A DNA stretch of 64,000 bases from Streptomyces sp. LUP47B (GCF_001746295.1 NZ_MJAH01000023.1:1-64000), one strand, 5' to 3'. Positions 33,283 through 42,317 are shown, counted from the first letter of the stretch. Program-made: numbers and translations. The notes: generated from the letters alone by a model not told the origin.

Positions 33283-35004
33283 TCAGCCGAGCGTCCAGAT
33301 CTGGTTGTCCCTCCCGTTGCATTCCCAGAGGACCGCCACCGTTCCGGACGCGCCTCCGAAGATGTCCACGCACTTCTGCGACTGCTCGGCCAGCAACTCC
33401 GTGCCGTCGAGGCGGAACTGCTGGCTGCCGCTCCCGTCGCAGCCGGCCAGTTGGATCGCGGTGCGGTCGTCGGTCGCTCCCCCGGCCACGGTCATGCACT
33501 TCCCCGAGGACCGGACGACCCCGGAACCCAGCTGCCACTGCTGCGCCGCCGAGCCGTCGCACGTGTCCTGGTACAGCTGCACCCCGTCCGACCCGTTGCC
33601 ACGGCTCAGGCACTTCCCTGAGGCGGCGACCACCAGTGCACGGCCCGTCGAAGCTACCGGTGCGCTGGATCGGCTCGTCGTGGGCGTGGCCTCGGTTCCG
33701 GCATCCGCCCCGGTGCCGACTCCCGCGGCCTCGGTTGCCGACCTGGACGGCGAGACGGCCCCGGGCGTCGGCGACGTGGCACCGGCACTCGGGGAGTCCG
33801 ACGGGGAGGGCGTCACGGACGGGGCCGCGCCCTGGGGCGGCGGCGCGGTCTTGCCACCCGCCGCGGTGACGCCGTCCGATGCCTGGACACCGGTACCGTC
33901 CTTCTCCACCGTCTGTGTGACCAGCAGCGCGATCGCGATCAGTACCGCCGCGGTGATCGCTGCGCCGATCACGACCGGGTTCCTCCAACGACCCGAGCGC
34001 GGCTGCGCCCGCCGCCCGGTCGAGGTGGGCGGTGGGCCGTCCGGAACGGCCCCGGCAGCGGATGCCACCCGCTTTCCGTGATCCCGCTCCGTCTCAGGCT
34101 CCGGCTGCCGCTCGGGAGTTGCGTTGCCGGGCTCCGGGTGCACGGCGTCGACCGCCGATACGGCCGGCGCGGCGACGGAGGAGTGCCCTTCGGCGGCTGC
34201 CGTCCGCAGGAGACGCTCGGCCTCCTCGGCCGACAGCCGCTCATCGGGCTTGTTGGCGATCAGCCCCTGGATCAGCGAGGTGAGCGGTCCGGCCTTGCGC
34301 ACCTCGGGCAGCGGGCCCAGGGCGATGGCGTACATGGTCTCCGTCACCGTGTCCCGGAGGAACGGGGAGTGGCCGTCGACCGCCTGGAAGAGCGTCGCGC
34401 CCAGCGCCCATAAGTCGGCCTCCGGGCCCGGTACGGCGCCGGCGAGACGCTCGGGGGCGATGAAGTCGACCGACCCCACGAGTTGGCCGGTGACGGTGAG
34501 GGTCGAGGTGTCGGAGGCCTGGGCGATACCGAAGTCGGTCAGGACAACCCGGCCGTCCTCGGTGAGCAGCACGTTGGCGGGCTTCACGTCCCGGTGCAGG
34601 ACCCCGGCCCGGTGCGCCGCCCGCAGTGCGGCGAGCACGCCGAGCCCGATCCTTGCGGCCTCTTCGGGCGGGACCGGGCCGTGCGCTCGGATCACGTCGG
34701 CGAGGGTGGTGGAAGGCACGTACTCCATGACGATGGTGGGCAGGCCCTCGTCGTCCACCACGTCGTGGACGACGACGACATTGGGGTGGCTGATCCGGGC
34801 GGCGCTGCGGGCCTCTCGGCGGGTGCGCTCGAAGAGGGTGGCGAGCTCGTCCTCGGACAGATGCGGCTGGGGGTGGAGCCTCTTGACGGCGACGTTGCGC
34901 CCGAGGACGGTGTCGTGGGCGCGCCAGACGGTGCCCATACCGCCTTGGCCGATGCGGTCGAGGATGCGGTATCGGCCGGCGATCAGCCGTTCTTCGTCAG
35001 ACAC
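33283..35004 (-). CDS. Transmembrane Ser/Thr protein kinase with C-terminal ricin lectin domain
   Basis: 573 residues. Kinase domain at about 10-265: Gly-rich loop IGQGGMGTVW, VAVKRL lysine, catalytic loop HRDVKPANVLL, DFGIA and APERLAG. A juxtamembrane region rich in Pro, Glu and Arg leads to one membrane helix (VVIGAAITAAVLIAIALLV), then an external Thr/Ser/Pro linker and a ricin-type beta-trefoil of about 125 residues with three QxW-like repeats (QQWQL, QQFRL, NQIWTL). The layout is kinase inside, sugar-binding sensor outside, in place of the PASTA repeats of PknB. A role in sensing a wall or environmental glycan is inferred. Confidence 0.88.
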   Translation of the reverse strand: MSDEERLIAGRYRILDRIGQGGMGTVWRAHDTVLGRNVAVKRLHPQPHLSEDELATLFERTRREARSAARISHPNVVVVHDVVDDEGLPTIVMEYVPSTTLADVIRAHGPVPPEEAARIGLGVLAALRAAHRAGVLHRDVKPANVLLTEDGRVVLTDFGIAQASDTSTLTVTGQLVGSVDFIAPERLAGAVPGPEADLWALGATLFQAVDGHSPFLRDTVTETMYAIALGPLPEVRKAGPLTSLIQGLIANKPDERLSAEEAERLLRTAAAEGHSSVAAPAVSAVDAVHPEPGNATPERQPEPETERDHGKRVASAAGAVPDGPPPTSTGRRAQPRSGRWRNPVVIGAAITAAVLIAIALLVTQTVEKDGTGVQASDGVTAAGGKTAPPPQGAAPSVTPSPSDSPSAGATSPTPGAVSPSRSATEAAGVGTGADAGTEATPTTSRSSAPVASTGRALVVAASGKCLSRGNGSDGVQLYQDTCDGSAAQQWQLGSGVVRSSGKCMTVAGGATDDRTAIQLAGCDGSGSQQFRLDGTELLAEQSQKCVDIFGGASGTVAVLWECNGRDNQIWTLG

Positions 35005-35375
35005 CGTGGATTCCTTTTCGCTGCTGCGGGGCTGCGCCGGTCAGGAGTGCGTGCCTTGGAACTCTTGGTCGGGGTCTCCCCCAACAGCACCTGATATCCG
35101 GTCCGTTGGAAGGGCGGCGCGCCGCTGGTCGATCGAGTAATCATACTTTCAAGCGAACGCCTATGCCTGTGCAGACACGGCGATGCCGACGCAGCTCCTG
35201 CCGGGCCGACGGCAGGATCAGCCGTCCGAAGGACCCCGTCATGTGTCCCGCCGACACGTGCCTTCACGACCCCGCCGAGGGCGGCGTCTTCGGATACGGG
35301 GAAGCTGCGGCTGCCGTTGTCCGGGGGCGACCGCTGAGTCACCATGGACAGGTGTATATCGGGTTTACGCACATG
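35005..35375. other. Intergenic region without a recognisable gene
   Basis: This stretch separates the divergent kinase and EamA genes. Short open frames cross it, but none has a ribosome binding site with a convincing product. It must hold the kinase promoter. The only clear element is the palindrome that starts at its right end. Confidence 0.4.
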
Positions 35376-35401
35376 ACTCGGTCCACTATCGTGGACCGAG
35401 T
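35376..35401. promoter_or_regulatory. Perfect 11-bp inverted repeat before the EamA exporter
   Basis: ACTCGGTCCAC, loop TATC, then GTGGACCGAGT. It ends 45 bp before the exporter start. The half-site AGTGGACC resembles the AGTGG(T/A)C-type sites bound by MocR/PdxR regulators as I remember them, though no such regulator lies in the window. It is a strong operator candidate or, in RNA, a stable hairpin. Confidence 0.6.
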
Positions 35402-35446
35402 AGTGCACCACGATGGACGAACCCCGAGCCGATCCCTGGAAGCCCC

Positions 35447-36385
35447 GTGACCACCTCCAGCAGCGTCCCGACGTCGTCACCGACTCCGATGACCGCCACG
35501 CCCACCCGCGGGCCCCGCCGATCCGGCTCCCTCGGTCCCGTCGGCCTGGTGCTCGCCGGGTGCGTCTCCGTGCAGTTCGGCGCGGCGCTGGCCGTGACCC
35601 TGATGCCGAGGGCGGGCGCCCTCGGGGTCGTGACCCTGCGACTGCTGGCTGCCGCGCTCGTCCTGCTCGTCGTCTGCCGCCCCCGGCTGCGTGGGCACTC
35701 CCGCACCGACTGGGGCACGGTCGTCGTCTTCGGCCTCACCCTCGCCGCGATGAACGGCCTCTTCTACCAGGCCGTCGACCGCATCTCCCTCGGCGCCGCC
35801 GTGACCCTGGAGTTCCTGGGGCCGCTCGCCCTCTCGGTGCTCGCCTCCCGGCGCGCCGTCAACACCGTCTGGGCCGGACTCGCGCTCGCCGGTGTCTTCC
35901 TCCTGGGCGGCGGGGACTTCGGCGACCTGGACCCGGCAGGCGTCGCCTTCGCGCTGGGCGCGGGCGCCATGTGGGCGGCGTACATCGTCTTCAGCGCGCG
36001 GACCGGCCGCCGCTTCCCGCAGGCCGACGGCCTCGCCCTGGCGATGGCGGTCGGCGCGCTGGCGTTCCTGCCGCTCGGCATCGCGGAGTCCGGCACCAGG
36101 CTCCTCGACCCGGTGACCGTGGGTCTCGGCGCGGCGGTGGCCCTGATGTCCTCCGTCCTGCCCTACACCCTCGAACTCCTCGCCCTGCGCACCCTGCCCG
36201 CCTCCGCCTTCGCGATCCTCATGAGCCTGGAGCCGGCCCTGGCCGCCCTCGCGGGCTTCCTGATCCTCGACCAGGCCCTGTCCGCGGTTCAGGCGCTCGC
36301 CGTCGCCCTCGTGATCGCGGCGAGCATGGGAGCGGTCCGGACGCAGGTGGGACGTGGCAAGGCAACGCTCCCACCGGTCGACTGA
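35447..36385 (+). CDS. EamA/RhtA-like drug/metabolite exporter
   Basis: 312 residues with ten membrane helices in two EamA repeats. Typical segments are GLVLAGCVSVQFGAALAVTL, AGALGVVTLRLLAAALVLL, and TLEFLGPLALSVLASRRAVN. The RhtA branch exports threonine, homoserine and other amino acids or cysteine-pathway metabolites. The GTG at 35447 (GGAAG upstream) gives a Thr/Ser-rich start; an ATG at 35489 is possible. Confidence 0.82.
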   Translation: MTTSSSVPTSSPTPMTATPTRGPRRSGSLGPVGLVLAGCVSVQFGAALAVTLMPRAGALGVVTLRLLAAALVLLVVCRPRLRGHSRTDWGTVVVFGLTLAAMNGLFYQAVDRISLGAAVTLEFLGPLALSVLASRRAVNTVWAGLALAGVFLLGGGDFGDLDPAGVAFALGAGAMWAAYIVFSARTGRRFPQADGLALAMAVGALAFLPLGIAESGTRLLDPVTVGLGAAVALMSSVLPYTLELLALRTLPASAFAILMSLEPALAALAGFLILDQALSAVQALAVALVIAASMGAVRTQVGRGKATLPPVD

Positions 36386-36462
36386 CCGAGTCGGGGTCGA
36401 CCGGAGTGTCGTAGTCCGTCGGGGAGTCCCGCGATGAGGCGTGGGCGCAGGCCGCGCGGGCC

Positions 36463-36703
36463 GCCTCAGCGAGTGCCTGTTCGCTCGGCCCGGTCGGTCC
36501 AGGTGACGTCAGCGCGGACTGTGTGGCGCAGGACCGGGACGGCCCGGTGCTGGTCCTCGCCCGACCCACCCGCTGCCTCGGCGAGTGCCTGTTCGCTCGA
36601 CCCAGTCGGTCCACCCGGCCCGGGCGACGTCAGCGCGGATTGTGTCGCGCAGGACCGGGACGGCCCGGTGCTGGTCCTCGCCCAACCCACCCGCCGCGTC
36701 GAC
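36463..36703 (+). repeat. Imperfect tandem duplication of about 112-121 bp
   Basis: Two copies, starting near 36463 and 36575, share GAGTGCCTGTTCGCTCG, GACGTCAGCGCGGA and the block ACCGGGACGGCCCGGTGCTG. The second copy has about 9 extra bases after TCGGTCCA. Both encode VAQDRDGPVLVLA in one frame, but the copies are out of frame with each other and no start is credible. The 36386-36852 gap holds no intact gene; it looks like a relic. Confidence 0.6.
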
Positions 36704-36852
36704 GCCCCGTACCAACTGTTGACGGGCCGCACGACCGTCACACCCACCCACGCCCCGGACCTGCCCGCGACGCGTTACCGCGTGATGCCGTCGACAGCGG
36801 CCGTATCACCGAGACGGACGGCCACGACGAGCCGCTCGTACGAGCCGGCCGA

Positions 36853-37593
36853 TCAGTCCGCGACCTTCTCCCACACCGAGACGTGCGACTCGCTCTCGTT
36901 CGTGAAGGGCGCGCCGCTCCAGTCCTCCCACCGGTCCCGCAGCCGCATCCCGGCCAGCCGCGCCATGAGATCCAGCTCCGCGGGCCAGACGTACCGGAAA
37001 GGGATGGTCCGGAAGGAGCCCCGGCCGTCCTCGACCCTGACGTGGTTCGAGGCCATCGCCTGGGTGGCGACGTCGTAGGTGTCGAAGCCGAGGCGGTTCT
37101 CGCCGACGTGGAACGGCACGGCGTTCTGCCCCGGCGGAAGCTTCCGCAGTTGGGGGATCATGACCTCCACGACGAAGGTCCCACCATGTGCCAGATGGGC
37201 CGCGACATTGCGGAAGCAGTCCACCTGGGCGTCCTGGGTCGTCAGGTTCATGATCGTGTTGTAGACGAGGTAGCCGACCGAGAAGGTGCCCGGCACCCGG
37301 GCCGACGCGAAGTCCCCGATCGTCACCCCGACCGCCCCGCCGCCGGGCTTGGCCCGCAGCCGGTCCGTCATCGCCCGGGACAGGTCGATGCCGTGCACCT
37401 CGACCCCGCGGCGCGCCAGCGGCAACGCGATCCGCCCGGTGCCGACGCCCAGTTCCAGGGCCCGGCCCTCGCCGGCGAGCTCCGCCAGCACGTCCACGGC
37501 GGGCTCGACCGCGTCCGGCGCGAACATCCCCGCGGACGACTCGTCGTACGTCGCCGCGACGGACTCTCCGAAGTAACCGTCGTCATCGATCAT
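36853..37593 (-). CDS. Class I SAM-dependent methyltransferase
   Basis: 246 residues. Motif I is ALELGVGTGRIALPLA, followed by GVEVHGIDLSRAM, then IGDFA and VGYLVYNTIMNL as motifs II-III. The methyltransferase_25/11 fold is clear; substrate unknown. The ATG at 37593 (MIDDDGYFGE) is preceded by no good binding site. It is divergent from the catabolic operon starting at 37724. Confidence 0.82.
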   Translation of the reverse strand: MIDDDGYFGESVAATYDESSAGMFAPDAVEPAVDVLAELAGEGRALELGVGTGRIALPLARRGVEVHGIDLSRAMTDRLRAKPGGGAVGVTIGDFASARVPGTFSVGYLVYNTIMNLTTQDAQVDCFRNVAAHLAHGGTFVVEVMIPQLRKLPPGQNAVPFHVGENRLGFDTYDVATQAMASNHVRVEDGRGSFRTIPFRYVWPAELDLMARLAGMRLRDRWEDWSGAPFTNESESHVSVWEKVAD

Positions 37594-37678
37594 CGGAGGA
37601 CCGTACTGCGGGGGAGGGCGCGGGCGCCCCCGAATTTCGGGGACGCGCGCACCGGGGCAGCGGCATCCCAAAATTAAT

Positions 37679-37692
37679 GCAAGCACGCTTGC
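37679..37692. promoter_or_regulatory. Candidate TetR operator of the catabolic operon
   Basis: GCAAGC AC GCTTGC is a perfect inverted repeat within AATGCAAGCACGCTTGCTTG, 31 bp before the first gene of the operon. The form fits operators of TetR repressors of fatty-acid-like catabolism, and a TetR gene is the last gene of the operon. Confidence 0.6.
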
Positions 37693-37723
37693 TTGTTTCC
37701 GGAGTCGCTGACATTCTCGCCGC

Positions 37724-39058
37724 ATGGCAGATCCCACGCCCGTCATCGACGACCTGTGTGCGGAGAGCGAGGAGCTCGACCTGCTGGTAGCCGGACTGAG
37801 CCAGGAGCAGTGGTCGCTGCCGACCCCCGCCCCCGGCTGGACCGTCGCCCACCAGATCGCCCACCTCGCCTGGACCGACCACTCCTCCCTGCTCGCCGTC
37901 ACCGACCGGGCGGCCTTCTCCCGCGAGGTCGAGAAGGCGCTCGCCGCCCCCGGGGACTTCGTGGACGAGGGCGCCGAGGAGGTCGCCCGCAAGCCTCCGT
38001 CCAGGCTGCTCGCCTACTGGCGGGCGGGACGCGAGGACCTGGCGGAGGCCCTCCGTACGGCACCCGAGGGCGCCCGTTTCCCCTGGTACGGCCCGCCCAT
38101 GTCGACCGCCTCCATGGCCACCGCGCGTCTCATGGAGACCTGGGCGCACGGTCTGGACGTGGCGGACGCGCTGGGGGTGATCCGTGAGCCGACCGACCGG
38201 ATCCGGCACATCGTCCGCCTCGGCGTCCGCACCCGCGACTTCGCCTTCGGGGTGCACGGACTGACCCCGCCGTTCGAGGAGTTCCGCATCGAACTCACCG
38301 CACCTTCCGGCGAGTTGTGGACCTTCGGCCCCGAGAACGCCGGCGACCGCGTCACCGGCCCCGCCCTCGACCTCTGCCTCCTGGTCACCCAGCGGGCCCA
38401 CCGCGCCGACCTGGCCCTGCGCGCGGAGGGCGAGGACGCCGACCAGTGGCTCGACATCGCCCAGGCCTTCGCGGGCCCACCCGGCACCGGACGCCCGGCA
38501 AAGGGAACGGCTTCCGGCGGTCCGGGGGAGGGAACGGCCTCTACTGGCCCGGGGGCGGGGGCGGCCTCCACCGGCCCGGGGGAGGGAACGACTTCCACCG
38601 GACCGGGAGAGGCAACGACTTCCGGCGGTCCGGGGGAGGGAACGGCCTCCACCGGCCCGGGGGCGGGGACGGCCTCCACCGGCCCGGGGGAGGGAACGAC
38701 TTCCACCGGACCGGGAGAGGCAACGACTTCCGGCGGTCCGGGGGAGAGAACGGCCTCTACTGGCCCGGAGACGGGGACGGCTTCCGGCGGTCCGGCGGAG
38801 GGAACGGCCTCCACCGGCCCGGCACAGGGAACGGCCTCCACCGGCCCGGCCAAGGGAACGGCTTCCGGCGATCCGGCGAAGGGAACTCCCTCCACCGGCC
38901 CGGCGGAGGGAATGCCTCCCACCGGCCCGGCGGAGGGAATGCCTCCCACCGGCCCAGCAGAGGGAACGCCTCCCGCCTACTCGGCGGAGGGAACGGCTTC
39001 CCGCAGCCCGGCGGGCGGAACGCCTCCCGGCGACCCGGCAGGGGGAGTTGCCGGATGA
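37724..39058 (+). CDS. TIGR03084-like metal-binding protein with a 20-unit repeat tail
   Basis: 444 residues. Residues 1-260 form a DinB/mycothiol-maleylpyruvate-isomerase-like four-helix protein of the TIGR03084 type (LPTPAPGWTVAHQIAHLAWTD; ARLMETWAHGLDVADALG), where the conserved histidines should bind a metal. From residue 261 the chain is twenty 9-residue repeats of the form GTASTGPGE, then GVAG and the stop. The usual family length is about 260-270, so the tail is an add-on produced by a 27-bp minisatellite. The stop overlaps the next start (ATGA), so the operon is translationally coupled through the repeat. Confidence 0.85.
   Translation: MADPTPVIDDLCAESEELDLLVAGLSQEQWSLPTPAPGWTVAHQIAHLAWTDHSSLLAVTDRAAFSREVEKALAAPGDFVDEGAEEVARKPPSRLLAYWRAGREDLAEALRTAPEGARFPWYGPPMSTASMATARLMETWAHGLDVADALGVIREPTDRIRHIVRLGVRTRDFAFGVHGLTPPFEEFRIELTAPSGELWTFGPENAGDRVTGPALDLCLLVTQRAHRADLALRAEGEDADQWLDIAQAFAGPPGTGRPAKGTASGGPGEGTASTGPGAGAASTGPGEGTTSTGPGEATTSGGPGEGTASTGPGAGTASTGPGEGTTSTGPGEATTSGGPGERTASTGPETGTASGGPAEGTASTGPAQGTASTGPAKGTASGDPAKGTPSTGPAEGMPPTGPAEGMPPTGPAEGTPPAYSAEGTASRSPAGGTPPGDPAGGVAG
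38504..39043 (+). repeat. Twenty tandem 27-bp repeats (minisatellite)
   Basis: Units begin GGAACGGC and end in GG(C/G)GGAG-like sequence; 540 bp is exactly 20 x 27. In the gene frame each unit gives G-T-A-S-T-G-P-G-E or variants (ATTSGGPGE, GMPPTGPAE). Units 3-5 and 7-9 are the same triplet (starting GAASTGPGE or GTASTGPGE, then GTTSTGPGE and ATTSGGPGE), so blocks have been copied as well as single units. Later units drift (GTPPAYSAE, GTASRSPAG). All forward frames and the reverse strand are largely open across the array because the unit length is a multiple of three and has no stop. Confidence 0.93.
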
Positions 39059-40722
39059 CCCTCCGTATCGGCAACGCCTCCGGCTTCTACGGTGACCGCT
39101 TCGACGCGATGCGCGAGATGCTCACCGGTGGTGAACTCGACGTCCTCACCGGCGACTACCTCGCCGAGCTGACCATGCTCATCCTGGGCCGCGACCGGCT
39201 GAAGGACCCCGGGGCCGGATACGCCCGCACCTTCCTGCGCCAACTCGAGGAGTGCCTCGGCCTCGCACACGAGCGGGGCGTGCGGATCGTCACCAACGCG
39301 GGCGGGCTAAATCCGGCCGGACTCGCTGACCGTATAAGGGAGTTGGCCGACCAACTCGGGCTCCCGGTCCGCGTCGCCCACGTCGAGGGGGACGACCTCA
39401 CCCCCCTCCACCCCGGCAGCCTCGCCGCCCACGCCTACCTCGGCGGCTTCGGCATAGCGGCCTGTCTGCGCGACGGCGCGGACGTGGTCGTGACCGGCCG
39501 GGTGACGGACGCGGCCCTGGTCACCGGGCCCGCCGCCGCCCACTTCGGCTGGGGACCGACGGACCACGACCGGCTCGCGGGGGCCGTCGTCGCCGGGCAC
39601 GTCCTGGAGTGCGGGACACAGGCGACCGGCGGGAACTACGCGTTCTTCCAGGAGGGAGACGTCCGCCGCCCCGGCTTCCCCCTCGCCGAACTCCACCAGG
39701 ACGGCACCGCTGTCATCACCAAGCACCCCGGCACCGGCGGCTTCGTCGACGTCGGCACGGTGACGGCCCAGCTGCTGTACGAGACCCAGGGCGCCCGGTA
39801 TGCCGGCCCCGACGTCACCGCACGCCTGGACACGGTCCGCCTCACGCAGGACGGCCCCGACCGCGTCCGGATCTCCGGTGTGCGCGGCGAGGCCCCGCCC
39901 CCCACCCTCAAGGTCGGCCTCAACCGGCTCGGCGGCTTCCGCAACGAGGTCGCCTTCGTCCTGACCGGCCTGGACATCGAGGCCAAGGCCGCGCTGGTGC
40001 GGGAGCAGATGGAGACCCACCTGGCCAAGGTCACCGACGTGCGCTGGGACCTGGTCCGCACGGACCGCCCGGACGCCGCGACGGAGGAAACCGCCGGCGC
40101 CCTGCTGCGACTGGTCGTCCGAGACGCGAACCAGGAGGTCGTCGGACGCGCGCTCAGCGGGGCCGCCGTAGAGCTGGCCCTGGCGAGCTACCCCGGGTTC
40201 CATGTGCTGGCGCCACCGGGGAAGGGCTCGCCCTATGGGGTCTTCGAGGATGTGTACGTCCCCCATGGGGCCGTGGACCATGTGGCCGTCCTCCACGACG
40301 GACGACGGCTCCCCGTGGTACCGGCCCCGGAGACCGCCGTACTCGAGGATCTCCCGACACCACCCCTGCCCGAACCGCTGCCGGAAGGCCCCACCCGCCG
40401 GGCCCCCCTCGGTCTGATCGCGGGCGCCCGCAGCGGCGACAAGGGCGGCAACGCCAACATCGGGGTCTGGGCCCGGACGGACGAGGCCTGGCGATGGCTC
40501 GCCCACACCCTCACCGTCGAGCACCTCCGTGAACTCCTCCCGGAAACAGCCGAGTTGCCCGTCACCCGCCACGACCTCCCCAACCTCCGCGCCCTGAACT
40601 TCGTCGTCGAGGGCATCCTCGGCGAGGGCGTCGCCGCCCAGCACCGCTTCGACCCGCAGGCCAAGGCCCTCGGCGAATGGCTGCGCTCCCGCCACCTGGA
40701 CATCCCGGAGGCCCTCCTGTGA
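39055..40722 (+). CDS. AtuA-family acyclic terpene utilisation protein
   Basis: 555 residues of the DUF1446/AtuA family: RIGNASGFYGDRFDAMREML at the start, GLNPAGLADRI, VVVTGRVTDAALVTGPAA, and ARSGDKGGNANIGVWAR near the end. In Pseudomonas atuA belongs to the citronellol/geraniol degradation operon; its reaction is not settled. A longer frame running in from the repeat array exists, but ATG 39055 is the homologous start. It overlaps both neighbours (ATGA at 39055, GTGA at 40719). Confidence 0.85.
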   Translation: MTLRIGNASGFYGDRFDAMREMLTGGELDVLTGDYLAELTMLILGRDRLKDPGAGYARTFLRQLEECLGLAHERGVRIVTNAGGLNPAGLADRIRELADQLGLPVRVAHVEGDDLTPLHPGSLAAHAYLGGFGIAACLRDGADVVVTGRVTDAALVTGPAAAHFGWGPTDHDRLAGAVVAGHVLECGTQATGGNYAFFQEGDVRRPGFPLAELHQDGTAVITKHPGTGGFVDVGTVTAQLLYETQGARYAGPDVTARLDTVRLTQDGPDRVRISGVRGEAPPPTLKVGLNRLGGFRNEVAFVLTGLDIEAKAALVREQMETHLAKVTDVRWDLVRTDRPDAATEETAGALLRLVVRDANQEVVGRALSGAAVELALASYPGFHVLAPPGKGSPYGVFEDVYVPHGAVDHVAVLHDGRRLPVVPAPETAVLEDLPTPPLPEPLPEGPTRRAPLGLIAGARSGDKGGNANIGVWARTDEAWRWLAHTLTVEHLRELLPETAELPVTRHDLPNLRALNFVVEGILGEGVAAQHRFDPQAKALGEWLRSRHLDIPEALL

Positions 40723-42317
40723 CCGTCATCGACTCCGGCCTGGACACGGCAGGTCCGGACTACCGCGACAACCGCGAGGCCATGCTCGCCAAGCTCGCGG
40801 AGCTGGACACCGAGCACGCGAAGGCTCTCGCGGGCGGCGGCGAGAAGTACGTCGAGCGGCACCGGGGGCGTGGCAAGCTGCTCGCCCGGGAGCGCATCGA
40901 ACTGCTCCTCGACCCGGACACGCCCTTCCTGGAACTGTCGCCGCTCGCCGCCTGGGGCAGCGAGTACACGGTCGGCGCCTCCCTCGTCACCGGCATCGGG
41001 GTCGTCGAGGGCGTGGAATGCCTGATCACCGCGAACGACCCGACCGTACGCGGCGGCGCCAGCAACCCGTGGTCGCTGAAGAAGGCCCTGCGCGCCAACG
41101 ACATCGCCCTCGCCAACCGGCTGCCCTGCATCAGCCTCGTGGAGTCGGGCGGCGCGGACCTGCCCTCCCAGAAGGAGATCTTCATCCCCGGGGGTGCGAT
41201 CTTCCGGGACCTGACCCGGCTCTCGGCCGCCGGAATCCCCACCGTCGCCGTCGTCTTCGGCAACTCCACGGCCGGCGGCGCCTACGTGCCCGGCATGTCC
41301 GACCACGTGATCATGGTCAAGGAGCGGGCCAAGGTGTTCCTCGGCGGTCCGCCCCTCGTCAAGATGGCCACCGGCGAGGAGAGCGACGACGAGTCCCTCG
41401 GCGGCGCCGAGATGCACGCACGCGTGTCGGGCCTCGCGGACTACTTCGCCATGGACGAGCAGGACGCGCTCAGGCAGGCCCGAAGGGTCGTGGCCCGCCT
41501 CAACCACCGCAAGGCGTACGGCGATCCGGGCCCCGCGGCGCCGCCCAAGTACGACGCCGACGAGCTCCTCGGCATCGTCCCGGGCGACCTGCGCACCCCC
41601 TTCGACCCGCGCGAGGTGATCGCCCGGATCGTCGACGCGTCCGACTTCGACGAGTTCAAGCCCCTGTACGGGACGAGCCTGGCGACCGGCTGGGCCGAGC
41701 TGCACGGCTACCCGGTGGGCGTGCTGGCCAACGCCCAGGGCGTCCTGTTCTCCGAGGAGTCCCAGAAGGCGGCCCAGTTCATCCAGCTGGCCAACCAGCG
41801 CGACATCCCGCTGCTCTTCCTGCACAACACCACCGGCTACATGGTCGGCAGGGAGTACGAACAGGGCGGCATCATCAAGCACGGCGCGATGATGATCAAC
41901 GCGGTGAGCAACTCGAAGGTCCCGCACCTCTCCGTCCTCATGGGCGCCTCCTACGGGGCCGGCCACTACGGCATGTGCGGCCGCGCCTACGACCCCCGTT
42001 TCCTCTTCGCCTGGCCCAGCGCCAAGTCGGCCGTGATGGGCCCCCAGCAGCTCGCCGGCGTGCTCTCCATCGTCGCCCGCCAGTCGGCGGCCGCGAAGGG
42101 ACTGCCCTACGACGAAGAGGGCGACGCCGCCCTGCGCGCCATGGTGGAGCAGCAGATCGAGTCCGAGTCGCTGCCCATGTTCCTGTCCGGGCGGCTCTAC
42201 GACGACGGCGTCATCGACCCCCGCGACACCCGGACGGTACTGGGAATGTGCCTGTCCGCGATCCACACCGCGCCCTACGAGGGCGCCCGCGGCGGCTTCG
42301 GCGTCTTCCGGATGTGA
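40719..42317 (+). CDS. Acyl-CoA carboxylase beta (carboxyltransferase) subunit
   Basis: 532 residues, methylcrotonyl/geranyl-CoA carboxylase type rather than acetyl/propionyl type. Conserved parts: RGRGKLLARERIELLLDP, ESGGADLPSQ, GNSTAGGAYVPGMSDH, FLGGPPLVKMATGE and GASYGAGHYGMCGRAYDPRF. It transfers CO2 from biotin to the acyl-CoA. GTG at 40719 overlaps the atuA stop. With the alpha subunit it should carboxylate a branched enoyl-CoA. Whether the substrate is 3-methylcrotonyl- or geranyl-type CoA is not visible from motifs I can trust. Confidence 0.9.
   Translation: MTVIDSGLDTAGPDYRDNREAMLAKLAELDTEHAKALAGGGEKYVERHRGRGKLLARERIELLLDPDTPFLELSPLAAWGSEYTVGASLVTGIGVVEGVECLITANDPTVRGGASNPWSLKKALRANDIALANRLPCISLVESGGADLPSQKEIFIPGGAIFRDLTRLSAAGIPTVAVVFGNSTAGGAYVPGMSDHVIMVKERAKVFLGGPPLVKMATGEESDDESLGGAEMHARVSGLADYFAMDEQDALRQARRVVARLNHRKAYGDPGPAAPPKYDADELLGIVPGDLRTPFDPREVIARIVDASDFDEFKPLYGTSLATGWAELHGYPVGVLANAQGVLFSEESQKAAQFIQLANQRDIPLLFLHNTTGYMVGREYEQGGIIKHGAMMINAVSNSKVPHLSVLMGASYGAGHYGMCGRAYDPRFLFAWPSAKSAVMGPQQLAGVLSIVARQSAAAKGLPYDEEGDAALRAMVEQQIESESLPMFLSGRLYDDGVIDPRDTRTVLGMCLSAIHTAPYEGARGGFGVFRM

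Noticed and set aside
38014..38949. 311-codon reverse ORF rich in Gly, Pro, Val
   Set aside because: It is the 27-bp array read backwards; the repeat unit has no stop in this frame. No binding site or family.
38504..39043. CRISPR array
   Set aside because: The units are contiguous 27-bp coding repeats without unique spacers.
38317..39054. Forward frame that fuses the repeat array to AtuA (801 codons)
   Set aside because: It is the array read in a second frame; AtuA homology starts at 39055 and the true gene through the array is the TIGR03084-like one.
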